Source of the DNA: Salvia splendens
Taxonomy: Eukaryota; Streptophyta; Magnoliopsida; Lamiales; Lamiaceae
Assembly: GCF_004379255.2 (NCBI RefSeq)
Contig: NC_056049.1
Span: 4,836,001-4,900,000, forward strand
Direction: 5' to 3'
DNA: 64,000 nt
Shown: in pieces, positions 24,120 through 33,272 of the stretch
Layout of the letters: each line of letters starts with the position of its first letter
Position numbering within the stretch: the stretch's first letter is position 1
The notes under the pieces: model-generated
What the model saw: the letters and a program-made list of their open reading frames with translations, nothing else
What the model was told of the DNA's origin: nothing
The model's database searches: none
Made by a program: the position numbers and the translations under genes

Positions 24120-27100
24120 ATGGCAGCAAGGCTTGATGCAGAGAAGTTCACAGGCAAGAATGATTATGGCCTGTGGAAGATGAAGATGAAGGCGGTTTTA
24201 ATTCAACAAGGCTTGGCGGCAGTTCTTGCAAAACCGGATGAGAAAGGAAAGGCTCCAGTGCTTGATGAAAAGGCTCAGGCAAAGATGGAGGAGATGCAGC
24301 TCAAGGCACATTCTGCAGTGATTCTGTGCCTTGGAGATAAGGTCTTGAGGGAAGTTCAAGAAGCCAAGACTGCGGTGGAGATCTTGGACAAGTTAGATGA
24401 AGTTTACTTGGCCAAATCCTTGGCAAACCGGCTGTATCTCAAGAAGAGGCTGTATGCCTATAGTTTTTCTGGAGATAGGTCCATCATTGAGCAGCTAGAG
24501 GAGTTCAACAAGATCATTGATGACCTGGGATCTGTTGATGTCAAGATCTCAGATGAGGATAAGGCCATTCTCACATTGAATGCCTTGCCTAGCTCGTATG
24601 ACCAGCTAAGTGATGCAATTATCTATGGAAGAGATAAACCTATCACCTATGCAGAAGTCTATTCAGCCTTGATGGCCAAAGAACTCCAGAAGACAGCCAA
24701 CAGAGGCTCTGCAAGCTCCAATGTTCAAGCTGCAGAGGCCTTGAATGTGAAGAAGTTCAAGAAGCAGAACTTCAAGAAGAAGTTTGAGGGCCTTAAACCC
24801 TCAAGTTCAGATGCTCAGAAGGAAACCAGAGCTTGCTATTGGTGCAAGAAACCTGGACATTTGAAGAAAGATTGTCATGCATGGAAGAGAAAGATGGCCT
24901 CAGAGGGACACAATCAATCTGATTGTGTGGAGAGTGCTGATCCCCCTGCTCAACTCATGAATATCAGTGACAGTGGGGTCAGTCATAGGTGGATAATGGA
25001 CTCGGGGTGCAGCTTCCATATGTGCCCCAATAGAAGCTGGTTTCATGATCTTCAAGAAGCATCGGGTACGGTTGTTCTTGGTAATAACCACATTTGTCAG
25101 ATCAAAGGAATAGGGAAGGTAAAGCTAAGCCTACAAGATGGCTCTATAAAGATCCTAACTGGGGTGAGGTATATTCCAGAAGTAAAGAGGAACCTCATCT
25201 CATTGGGAATGCTGGAACAGAAAGGGTTCACCATATTGATGAGTCAAGGAAAATTGTTTGTGAAATCTGGAGATGCAGTGATGATGGAGGCTGACAGAGA
25301 GCATATTCTCTATTATCTGAAGGCTAAGGCTGTTGATGGAGAAAGCAATGCAGTGTCAGATGATTCCATAATGCTATGGCACAAGAGATTGGGCCACCCA
25401 GCCGAAGGAAGCTTGAAAGAACTCATCAGGAAGGGTCTGATCTCTGGAGATTTCAACAAGATGGACCCCTGTGAGCAATGTATACTTGGAAAGGCTAAGA
25501 AGGCACCCTATCCTACAGGTATTCACTCTTCTACAGCCCCTTTAGACTACATACATAGTGATCTTTGGGGGCCTTCACCGGTGTGTTCAATTGGTGGAGG
25601 AAAGTACTATCTAGCTATCATTGATGACTATACAAGAAAGTTGTGGGTATATATTCTTAAAGAAAAATCTGAAACACTCACAAAGTTCAAGATATGGTGT
25701 AAGGAGGTTGAGCTAGAGAAGGGTAGAAGTGTTAAATGCTTAAGGACAGACAATGGCCTAGAGTTCTTGTCTGCTGAGTTTGATCTGTTCTGTAAAGAGA
25801 AGGGTATGAAGAGGCACCGGACTGTTCCTGGTAATCCTCAGCAAAATGGTGTTGTGGAAAGGATGAATAGGACAATCCTAGAGAGGGTGAGGTGCTTACT
25901 TCTTGGGTCTGGTTTGAGCAGCAGATTCTGGGGTGAGGCTGTGTATACAGCAGCCTATCTCATCAATAAATGCCCATCTACTGCCCTGAAATCTGAAACT
26001 CCTGATTACATGTGGTATGGAGCTCACAGTGACTACTCAAAATACAAGGTGTTTGGGTGTGCAGCCTATGCTCATGCTAGGCAAAGTAAGCTTGAAGCTA
26101 GGGCACTGAAATGTATCTTGCTGGGGTATCAGAGAGGTGTTAAGGGGTATAGGCTCTGGTGTATTGAGCCCGGTAAGCAGAAGGTCTTGGTGAGTAGGGA
26201 TGTGGTGTTCTTGGAGGATCAGATGCCATTCCTGAAAGATAAGCCGGACTCCAATGAAGATGAGGGTGATTTCTTCAAGGTGGAGCCTGTGGGGGTTGGC
26301 CTAGGAGCAGGTGGAGTCATTGACTCAGGGAGTGAGTCTGATTCAGATAAAGAAGAGGCTCCAACTCAGGGCAACCAGGCTAGTGAGTCTATATCAGACT
26401 CTATCAGGGACTATCAGCTTGCAAGGGACAGAGTTAGAAGAGAAACAAGGCCACCAACAAAGTTCTCTGATGTTGTGTATTATGCTCTGTGTGCAGCTGA
26501 AGGTATTGATGGTGCAGATCCACTCACATATAAAGAAGCTATGCAGAGTAAAGATAGAGAAAGATGGATTGAAGCCATGAATGAGGAAATAGAGTCTTTA
26601 CTCAAGAACAAAACATGGATTTTGGTGGACAAATCCAAGCTGAATACAGATGGAAAGGAGAGGAAGCTGATCAGTTGCAAGTGGTTGTTTAAAAAGAAGG
26701 TAGAAACCACTGATAAAGACAGAATCAGGTTCAAGGCAAGGCTGGTGGCTAGAGGCTTTACACAGCAGGAGGGAATCGATTTCAATGAAGTGTTTGCACC
26801 TGTTGTGAAGCACACTTCGATTAGGATTCTATTGGCTGTGGTGAATCAGCTTGACTGGGAGCTACAACAGCTTGATGTGAAGACAGCCTTCCTCAATGGA
26901 GATCTAGAGGAAACTATCTTCATGGAACAGCCAGAGGGCTATGTGAAGATTGGAGAAGAAGGCAAGGTGTGCCTGTTACAGAAAAGTCTTTATGGACTTA
27001 AGCAAAGTCCTAGACAGTGGAATAAGAAGTTTGATGCACAGATGAAGAAGATTGGCTTCTCCAAGTCAGAATATGATGATTGCATCTACATCAAGAAGGC

Positions 27101-28217
27101 AGGCAAGACTCCCATTGCCTACCTATTACTCTATGTGGATGATATGCTACTTGCAGGGCCTTCTATGACAGAAATTCAGAAAGTTAAACAAGATCTGAAG
27201 TCAAGCTTTGAAATGAAGGATCTAGGAGAGTCAAGGAAGATCCTAGGCATACATATTCAGAGAGATAGAGGCTGCAAGAAGCTGTGGATGCTGCAAACTG
27301 ATTATATTGAGAAAGTGTTGCAGAGATTCAAAATGGAAAATGCAAAAGCTGCATCAACTCCTCTGTCCCAGAGTTTTAAGCTATCAAAGGAACAAGCCCC
27401 TAAAACTAAGCAAGAGGCTGATGAGATGGAGGCTATCCCTTATGCTAGTGTGGTTGGAAGTGTTATGTACACTATGATTTGTACAAGACCAGATTTGGCT
27501 CATGCTATCTCAGTGACTAGCAGATACATGGCAGACCCAGGAAAGGAGCATTGGAATGCCCTTAAGTGGATATTGAGGTACATGAAGTCAACTAAGGACT
27601 GGGGGATTGTGTTCAATGGCTGGGAAGGTGAATCTGAGGAGGTTGTGCAGGGCTATTGTGATGCAGACTATGCTGCAAACCTGGACAACAGAAAGTCCCA
27701 AACAGGTTATCTTTTCACCATGTTTGGAACTGTAGTCAGCTGGAAGTCAGGGTTGCAAAGTGTTGTTGCTCTCTCAACAACAGAATCAGAGTATATAGCT
27801 CTCACTGCAGCTGTACAGGAGAGTTTTTGGATTCAGGGAGTGATTTCTGACTTTGGTTTTGACCAAAAGACAATGGTGATTCATTGTGACAGCAGCTCAG
27901 CTATGTGCTTGGCTAAACATCCGGGTTTTCATGAAAGGAGCAAGCACATAGACATAAAGTTGCATTTCATTAGAGATGAGATTGAAAAGGGGAGAGTAAA
28001 GGTGATTAAGATTAACACCTTGCACAATCCGGCTGACATGCTAACAAAGTCTCTAGGTAGAGACAAGTTTGATCATTGCAAGAAATGGATCAATGTTTGT
28101 GCAAGAACTGAGATGAGCCCTCAGGTGGAGAATTGTAATAATGGAGTGCTCATTTCAGTTGGAAGAAGCTCGGCTAGAAAGGAGTTCGGTAAGCTCGGCT
28201 TACCGAGCTGGAACTAG
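24120..28217 (+). CDS. Copia gag-pol polyprotein, intact (1365 aa)
   Basis: Starts 65 bp after the 5' LTR at MAARLDAEKFTGKNDYGLWK. Domains in order: gag (DUF/UBN2-type); the CCHC knuckle CYWCKKPGHLKKDC (24834-24875); the protease MDSGCSFHMCP; GAG-pre-integrase LWHKRLGHPAEG; the integrase with HSDLWGP, RTDNGLEFL and QQNGVVERMNRT; the reverse transcriptase with LDVKTAFLNGDLEE and YVDDML (around 27133); and RNase H with CDADYAANLDNRKS, STTESEYIA and KHIDIKLHFIRDE. No stop or shift interrupts it. The last roughly 27 residues (from NNGVLISVG) are encoded by the 3' LTR, so the frame runs through the purine tract. The protein would package, reverse-transcribe and integrate the element RNA. It is closely related to the broken copy on the minus strand at 18186-22161. 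Confidence 0.95.
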   Translation: MAARLDAEKFTGKNDYGLWKMKMKAVLIQQGLAAVLAKPDEKGKAPVLDEKAQAKMEEMQLKAHSAVILCLGDKVLREVQEAKTAVEILDKLDEVYLAKSLANRLYLKKRLYAYSFSGDRSIIEQLEEFNKIIDDLGSVDVKISDEDKAILTLNALPSSYDQLSDAIIYGRDKPITYAEVYSALMAKELQKTANRGSASSNVQAAEALNVKKFKKQNFKKKFEGLKPSSSDAQKETRACYWCKKPGHLKKDCHAWKRKMASEGHNQSDCVESADPPAQLMNISDSGVSHRWIMDSGCSFHMCPNRSWFHDLQEASGTVVLGNNHICQIKGIGKVKLSLQDGSIKILTGVRYIPEVKRNLISLGMLEQKGFTILMSQGKLFVKSGDAVMMEADREHILYYLKAKAVDGESNAVSDDSIMLWHKRLGHPAEGSLKELIRKGLISGDFNKMDPCEQCILGKAKKAPYPTGIHSSTAPLDYIHSDLWGPSPVCSIGGGKYYLAIIDDYTRKLWVYILKEKSETLTKFKIWCKEVELEKGRSVKCLRTDNGLEFLSAEFDLFCKEKGMKRHRTVPGNPQQNGVVERMNRTILERVRCLLLGSGLSSRFWGEAVYTAAYLINKCPSTALKSETPDYMWYGAHSDYSKYKVFGCAAYAHARQSKLEARALKCILLGYQRGVKGYRLWCIEPGKQKVLVSRDVVFLEDQMPFLKDKPDSNEDEGDFFKVEPVGVGLGAGGVIDSGSESDSDKEEAPTQGNQASESISDSIRDYQLARDRVRRETRPPTKFSDVVYYALCAAEGIDGADPLTYKEAMQSKDRERWIEAMNEEIESLLKNKTWILVDKSKLNTDGKERKLISCKWLFKKKVETTDKDRIRFKARLVARGFTQQEGIDFNEVFAPVVKHTSIRILLAVVNQLDWELQQLDVKTAFLNGDLEETIFMEQPEGYVKIGEEGKVCLLQKSLYGLKQSPRQWNKKFDAQMKKIGFSKSEYDDCIYIKKAGKTPIAYLLLYVDDMLLAGPSMTEIQKVKQDLKSSFEMKDLGESRKILGIHIQRDRGCKKLWMLQTDYIEKVLQRFKMENAKAASTPLSQSFKLSKEQAPKTKQEADEMEAIPYASVVGSVMYTMICTRPDLAHAISVTSRYMADPGKEHWNALKWILRYMKSTKDWGIVFNGWEGESEEVVQGYCDADYAANLDNRKSQTGYLFTMFGTVVSWKSGLQSVVALSTTESEYIALTAAVQESFWIQGVISDFGFDQKTMVIHCDSSSAMCLAKHPGFHERSKHIDIKLHFIRDEIEKGRVKVIKINTLHNPADMLTKSLGRDKFDHCKKWINVCARTEMSPQVENCNNGVLISVGRSSARKEFGKLGLPSWN

Positions 28218-28761
28218 CCTGGAACTAGCCGAGAAGAAGAAGAAGAAGGCAGAAGTCGGTAAGCTCAGCGGTAAGGAAGCTCGGTATGGAAGCTCGGTAT
28301 GGAAGCTCGGCGTTGAGCTGGAATGAGCCGAGAAGGAAGAGTTCGGTTGTAAGCCGAGAAGGAAGAGTTCGGTTGTAAGCCGAGAATGAGTTCGGTATTG
28401 AGCCGAGAAAGGAGCTCGGTCTTGAACCGAGAAGGTAGAAGCAACCTAGCCGAACTAGCCGTTGGAGCAGCAGTTAGTTAGCTGAGATGTAGCGGTTATT
28501 CTTCTTGCTTTCTTGATTCTTCTTGTAGTTAGTTAGTAGCAGTTGCTACGTGATTATAGAGCTTTAAATAGCTCACCGTGTATGTAGTTTAGAATAGAGT
28601 TTAATCAATAAAGAGTTTTCCAGTTTTCTCTCCAAGATTATCATCTTCAATACTCAAAGTGTGAGTGTGTGTGTTTTCTGCATTGTGTGATCTCATACAA
28701 CAGTGAGTGTGTGTGTGATCTTATTGAGTGTGTGAAAGCCTTGTGTGCGTAAATCCCAACA
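28134..28761 (+). repeat. 3' LTR of the young Copia
   Basis: 628 bp and nearly identical to 23428-24055. Its first 84 bases code for the polyprotein C-terminus. Confidence 0.95.
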
Positions 28762-29363
28762 TTTTTTTGTTAATATGTCTTTAATTTGTATAATTTGCCG
28801 CTAGCCAAACGAGACCCATTTATATGGAAGTATGACACACAACACTGTAATCTGAAAACAATCTGTTCTTCGTTTCCTGCCTATGAACGTAGCAAACACA
28901 ACGTTGGTGAAACACGTAAATTCTGTATATCTTTATATTTTTTATTTGTCTTGATTACACAATTGTTTTAATCTGTCATAACAATTTTATATATTACTAC
29001 TTTCTTTTTACTTAACTTTTAAATATCAACCCAGTAACTTTCATGCCCAAAACAATGGCGTATGTATGTAGCTTGATACGGATAAATTAATTTTTAAATA
29101 TAAACAATAAACACTAACAAACAAAATTAATTATTAATCGTGGCCGTCTGACCCGGATTACTAGTATAATTAAAATGGAATTTAGCAATCTCGGTGACCT
29201 CGAAGTGAGATCCTCTATTTGTTTAATTATACTATAAGATCAATTAGGTTGAAAGTTAACAAGACGAAACGGTTTACATTCACTTGTCACTTAATAATAT
29301 TTCATCACAATAGTAAAATAAAAAAATAAAGCAGAGAATTAATGCGGCAATAAATGAGTCAAA
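28762..29363. other. Intergenic, 3' of the transporter gene
   Basis: AT-rich with no gene seen. The part next to 29363 probably holds the 3' UTR of the minus-strand transporter. Confidence 0.45.
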
Positions 29364-30929
29364 TCAAATACAATACACTCCGTCACCATTAGCGGCGTCA
29401 TACCGGCGCTCCTCCTCCTCCTCCATGCTGTCACACAGCGCCCTCCCCCTCGTCTCCGGCAAGCACACCACAAACATCGCACACACCGCAATCGCCACCC
29501 CAAACACGCCGTACGACAAAAACGCGTTTTTCCTCCCCGCCGCCACCAGCAGCGGGCTCAGCGCCCCGCCGAACACCAGCGCCTGCCTCACCATCGACAC
29601 CGCCGAGTTCCTCACCGACGTCGGAAACAGCTCTATCGTGTAGATCAAGACGATGTCGAAGGCCGTGCAGGCGCAGAAAAAGGAAAGCAGCTCCAACACT
29701 ATCTGCATCCCCTGCCAGCTCACCATCACGCAGCACACGCTGCATATCCCGCTCATCACACACAGCCCCAACACCGCCCCCTTCCGATTCAATTTCCCGA
29801 TAAATAAATAAGTGTAGAGCGACGCCGGAAACTCCGATAGCGCGTTCAACGTCACGCTCAGATATAAATTCACCGATAAATTCCCGAGCCCCAACGGCAT
29901 TCCATAATAGATCATCCCGATCCCAAACCCCACCACCATCATCGACACCAGCCTCCTGCACGACCATCCTTTGCTTAAAAGGATTTTCGCTGCCGAGAAG
30001 ATGTCATTTTCATCCATTGCTCTCTCCTCCCCGCACTGGCCGAAGAAGCTCTGCGTCAGGCTGCTCCGATTCGTCGGAGCAGCCATGCTCCTTAACGTCT
30101 CCGCGAATTCCTCTTTTTTCCCCTTGATAAAAAGCCACCTCGGCGACTCAGGAACTAAGAACACGAGTGAGATCGAATATATCACTGAGGGAACGCACGT
30201 CCAGAGGTACATCATCCTCCACGAGCAATCTCGGGAGAAGAAGGCGATTATCGGGAGAGAGAGAAACCCTAGCGTGAAGCAAATGAATCCGACGATCCCG
30301 ATGTTTTCTCTCCATTTCTTTCCGACGAGCTCCGTGGAGAGGACGAGCGCGCACGTGCCGATGGTGGCGCGGCCGAAGCCGCTGACGAATCGCAGAGCGG
30401 TGTAGATCCAGACGCCGGAGGAGAGGGCGGTGAGGACGCCGGTGAGCGACATTAAGAGGCTGGAGTAGACGAGCATCTTTTTGCGGCCGAGGGAGGAGTC
30501 GGCGAGGGTGGCGAGGGCGAAGCCGCCGATGAGGCATCCTAAGAAGAAGGAGGCGGCGGGGAGGCCTTTGATGAGAGAGCCAACACACTGGAGGGACCAG
30601 TCGGAGATGATGGAGGCGTGGGAGGGCGTGTCCCATGCCCACGCGGAGGAGGGTAGCTGACATATGTCGACGTTAGAGCAGGACTGGGCGGTGGTGTTGG
30701 TGCAGCTCCATTGGGGCTCGGCGTCGGTGAAGACGCTGATGAAGGTCTGCTGGGCGTCGAAGAACCAAGTGAATGAGACGAGGGTGGCTTGGAGGGTGTG
30801 CTTCCAGCCTAGGTCGCCGATGCAGTGCTCGATCATGTCGTCGAGGGAGGGGGTGCGGTGGTAATCCGGCGCCGGGGATTGCTTTTCCGGGGCCGGGGCG
30901 GGGGAGAGGAGGGGCTGGGGATCGGTCAT
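29364..30929 (-). CDS. OCT3: Organic cation/carnitine transporter, OCT3-like (521 aa)
   Basis: A single-exon gene for a major-facilitator protein of the plant OCT family, which moves carnitine, polyamines or other organic cations across the plasma or vacuolar membrane. The N-terminus is cytosolic and proline-rich. A first membrane segment (about residues 45-65) is followed by a cysteine-rich loop (C76, C84, C90, C115), typical of OCTs. The sugar-transporter-type motif GRKK is at 148-151 after DSSLG. STELVGKKWRE lies at about 199-208, PESPRWL at 260-266 ahead of the central cytosolic loop, and PETRG at about 491-495 after the last of 12 predicted spans. The tail is acidic (MEEEEERR). Length and lack of introns fit the plant family. 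The subtype is judged from overall resemblance, and OCT4 or a related member is possible. The coding strand is GC-rich relative to its surroundings, which creates long antisense open frames that are not genes. Confidence 0.93.
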   Translation of the reverse strand: MTDPQPLLSPAPAPEKQSPAPDYHRTPSLDDMIEHCIGDLGWKHTLQATLVSFTWFFDAQQTFISVFTDAEPQWSCTNTTAQSCSNVDICQLPSSAWAWDTPSHASIISDWSLQCVGSLIKGLPAASFFLGCLIGGFALATLADSSLGRKKMLVYSSLLMSLTGVLTALSSGVWIYTALRFVSGFGRATIGTCALVLSTELVGKKWRENIGIVGFICFTLGFLSLPIIAFFSRDCSWRMMYLWTCVPSVIYSISLVFLVPESPRWLFIKGKKEEFAETLRSMAAPTNRSSLTQSFFGQCGEERAMDENDIFSAAKILLSKGWSCRRLVSMMVVGFGIGMIYYGMPLGLGNLSVNLYLSVTLNALSEFPASLYTYLFIGKLNRKGAVLGLCVMSGICSVCCVMVSWQGMQIVLELLSFFCACTAFDIVLIYTIELFPTSVRNSAVSMVRQALVFGGALSPLLVAAGRKNAFLSYGVFGVAIAVCAMFVVCLPETRGRALCDSMEEEEERRYDAANGDGVYCI

Positions 30930-30970
30930 GTTGGGAGAGTTAATGGTTGTGGTGAGTGGAGTCTAATCAA

Positions 30971-30978
30971 ATTTATAC
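30971..30978 (-). promoter_or_regulatory. Candidate TATA box of the transporter gene
   Basis: On the minus strand this reads GTATAAAT, about 42 bp before the ATG. That spacing implies a very short leader if it is used. Confidence 0.4.
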
Positions 30979-31153
30979 AGTATATGGTAGGATTCTGTTA
31001 TTTTTAATAAAGTGTGTGGTTGGTTATCTAATAAACAAGAATTTATTAAGATTCGTTTTAAAGGTACTATGTATCTGGTGCCACCAAACTATATCCTATT
31101 TTGAAAAACATACACCTACAAAACAAGTTAATTAATACTACTACTACTATATA

Positions 31154-31387
31154 CTCCCTCCGTCCCATGTTACTTGCACTGTTGCTTTTCGGCTCGTCAC
31201 AGACTCCTTATACTATTTATAGTTTAAGTTAGAATTAATGCATTTAATTAATATGTTAGTTTAAGTTAAGAGCTCCCTTATTAAGTGATGTCTCATTACA
31301 CTTAAAATTCTAATTTAATTACACTAAAAAATCAATCCCAAATTTACGGCCTAAATGAAAAGTGCGAGTAACATGAGACTGAGGGAG
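31154..31387. mobile_element. Stowaway-type MITE
   Basis: 234 bp. Ends are CTCCCTCCGTCCCATGTTAC and the reverse complement of AACATGAGACTGAGGGAG, with TA on both sides. The interior (TTAATTACACTAAAAATCAA type) matches the element at 43949-44190, so the two are one subfamily. Confidence 0.85.
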
Positions 31388-31598
31388 TATAATATTATGT
31401 TTTGTGTATATACTATTTATTTTATTTTAATAACAAAAACATTATTAATATCATTAATTTGTTTAATTATATAAAAAATAAGTTTAATTCCTTTTTCTTT
31501 GTAACTTTTAATTCTGTTATTTTTAATTAAGTGTGTTTGGGGCTCTAATAAACAAGAAATGATTGAGATTTTGTTTTAAAGAGAGGATGTATCTGGCG

Positions 31599-32310
31599 TA
31601 GGGGTGCTTATTCGGCCGGTCCGGTTCTAGATTTTGTTTTAAAGATAGGATGTATCTGGCGTAGGGGTGCTTATTCGGCCGGTTCCGGTTAGAACCGGAC
31701 TGGTTGACCGGTTAACTGGTTACAAAATTTTCTAAATTCAAGAATCGGAACCGACCGGTTTCGGTTTGGAACTGGTCGGTTAAGAACCGGCCGGTTCCGG
31801 CTTGGAACCGAAGAACCGGTTCGTTATCTAATTTTAATTCAAATTTTACTCGAATAAAAATTTAAATAATTCTATACCCAAAAAAATTAATAATCCAACA
31901 TCTAAAAATATAAAAATTTATGAACTTAATACCTAAAAGTACGAATAAACATAAGTCAAATAGTATAAACTAACAAAGCAACAATATTCATCATCCAATA
32001 ACTAAAAATTTAAACAATTAAATACCTAAAAAAGTCCAACACCTAATAATATTCGACAAGTCAATACCTAAATTATAAAATAGGGTTAAGAAACTTGAAT
32101 AATAGTAATAGTATATTAAGTTATATTAATATGAAATTATAAAATATAAAATAAATTAAATTTATTCTGGTTCCCGGTTAGGAACCGGTCGATACCGATT
32201 AGAACAGGAACCGATTTTATCAAAATTCAGAACCGGTACCGGTTCTGGTTCCTCACTTAACCGGTCGGTTTCAGTTAACCGAGAACCGGAGAACCGGTTA
32301 ATCACCCCAG
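31599..32310. mobile_element. hAT-like non-autonomous element with duplicated left end
   Basis: The core element is 31662-32310 (649 bp). Its ends are TAGGGGTGCTTA and, reversed, CTGGGGTGATTA. It is flanked by ATCTGGCG (31654-31661) and TTCTGGCG (32311-32318), an 8-bp target duplication with one mismatch. Both subterminal regions are packed with ACCGGTT/AACCGG motifs in both orientations; the middle is AT-rich and non-coding. The 63 bp just before (from about 31568) repeat the left flank, the target duplication and the first part of the element, so the left end is present twice. TIR type, 8-bp duplication and subterminal repeats fit hAT transposons. Confidence 0.8.
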
Positions 32311-32318
32311 TTCTGGCG

Positions 32319-33253
32319 CCACTAAACTATATCCTATTTTGAAAAATATAAATCTACAAAATAAGCATACTGAGAATGATGTTTGTATATTTGCGATATG
32401 TTTAAAATAAAATATTACATGCTCTGGCCATCAATACAAATTCTATATTGCCATTTTAGTTCTATCGTCATTAAAGTCACATTTAGAATTTACTAAAAAA
32501 TGCCAATATCTTTATCTTTACTTTTCTCTAATACATTAAATGCCATTATAAAAGTTTTAAAAATTAATTAAATCAGACAATTAAATAGCACAGCAACCAA
32601 AGTGGGATGCTGTATATTTTTCATATAATATAAAGTCAAATAGTAGTAATTTTTAAGGTCAAACATGAGACGAGACTTCTAAAAACTTCATAATGAAGAG
32701 ACCCTTTTTATGGTAGTACTTTTAGGATACAATTGTACTAGAATTTGGTTAAATTTCAAAATTTTAAAAATATGTATTCCTTAAATCATTGTCCAGAAAT
32801 ATCTTAAATTTGCAATCAGGAGAGGCCCATTTTATGGTTCACAAATATATGTACAAACGTATGCTATTATTTTAATAACTGAAAATTATTGATGTCTTAA
32901 TTTAATTAATTATTTAAAATAAGTAATTCCTTTTTATTTATAACTTTTTATATACGTGTAAAAATATGAATACTACACATTAGAATGAGGAAATAAACAA
33001 ACAAGATGCATCATAGAATTATCCCAAAATGATGAGTATTTAATGATTACTAATTAACCAAAAAAACACGGAGAGGTCATTATTAATCAGTTTTAGTTTA
33101 TAAAATTTGGGTTTAATGTCATTTTTATATCATTTTAGCTCATCATTTATTAAAATGACCTAAAAATATACTAACAATAACCTAAAAATATAAAACGCAT
33201 GATTTTGTTCTGCGTTTTTGTATTAAGATTTAATTTTTCATAGATCAAAACCC
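32319..33253. other. AT-rich intergenic, no feature seen
   Basis: The first roughly 50 bases continue the duplicated segment that the hAT-like element interrupts. Nothing else was recognised. Confidence 0.4.
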
Positions 33254-33271
33254 TATATATATATATATATA
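33254..33271. repeat. (TA)n microsatellite
   Basis: An alternating TA run at the left edge of the 33.3-35.9 kb repeat element. Confidence 0.85.
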
Positions 33272-33272
33272 T

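Larger units (their letters stand above)
23428..28761 (+). mobile_element. Young, apparently intact Copia retrotransposon
   Basis: A 5,334-bp element with 628-bp LTRs (23428-24055 and 28134-28761) that differ at only two positions by eye (GAGG/GAGA near 23701 and AAAACC/AAATCC near 24048). TTTTT flanks both ends as a 5-bp target duplication. The primer-binding site TGGCGCCGTCTGTGGGA starts at 24058, two bases after the 5' LTR. A purine tract (AGGTGGAGAAT) precedes the 3' LTR. One uninterrupted polyprotein frame fills the interior. All parts needed for autonomous transposition appear present, so it may be active or only recently silenced. Confidence 0.96.

Noticed and set aside
29431..30663. 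Long antisense and alternate-frame open frames over the transporter
   Set aside because: Arise from the GC-rich coding strand; only the 521-residue frame has transporter motifs.
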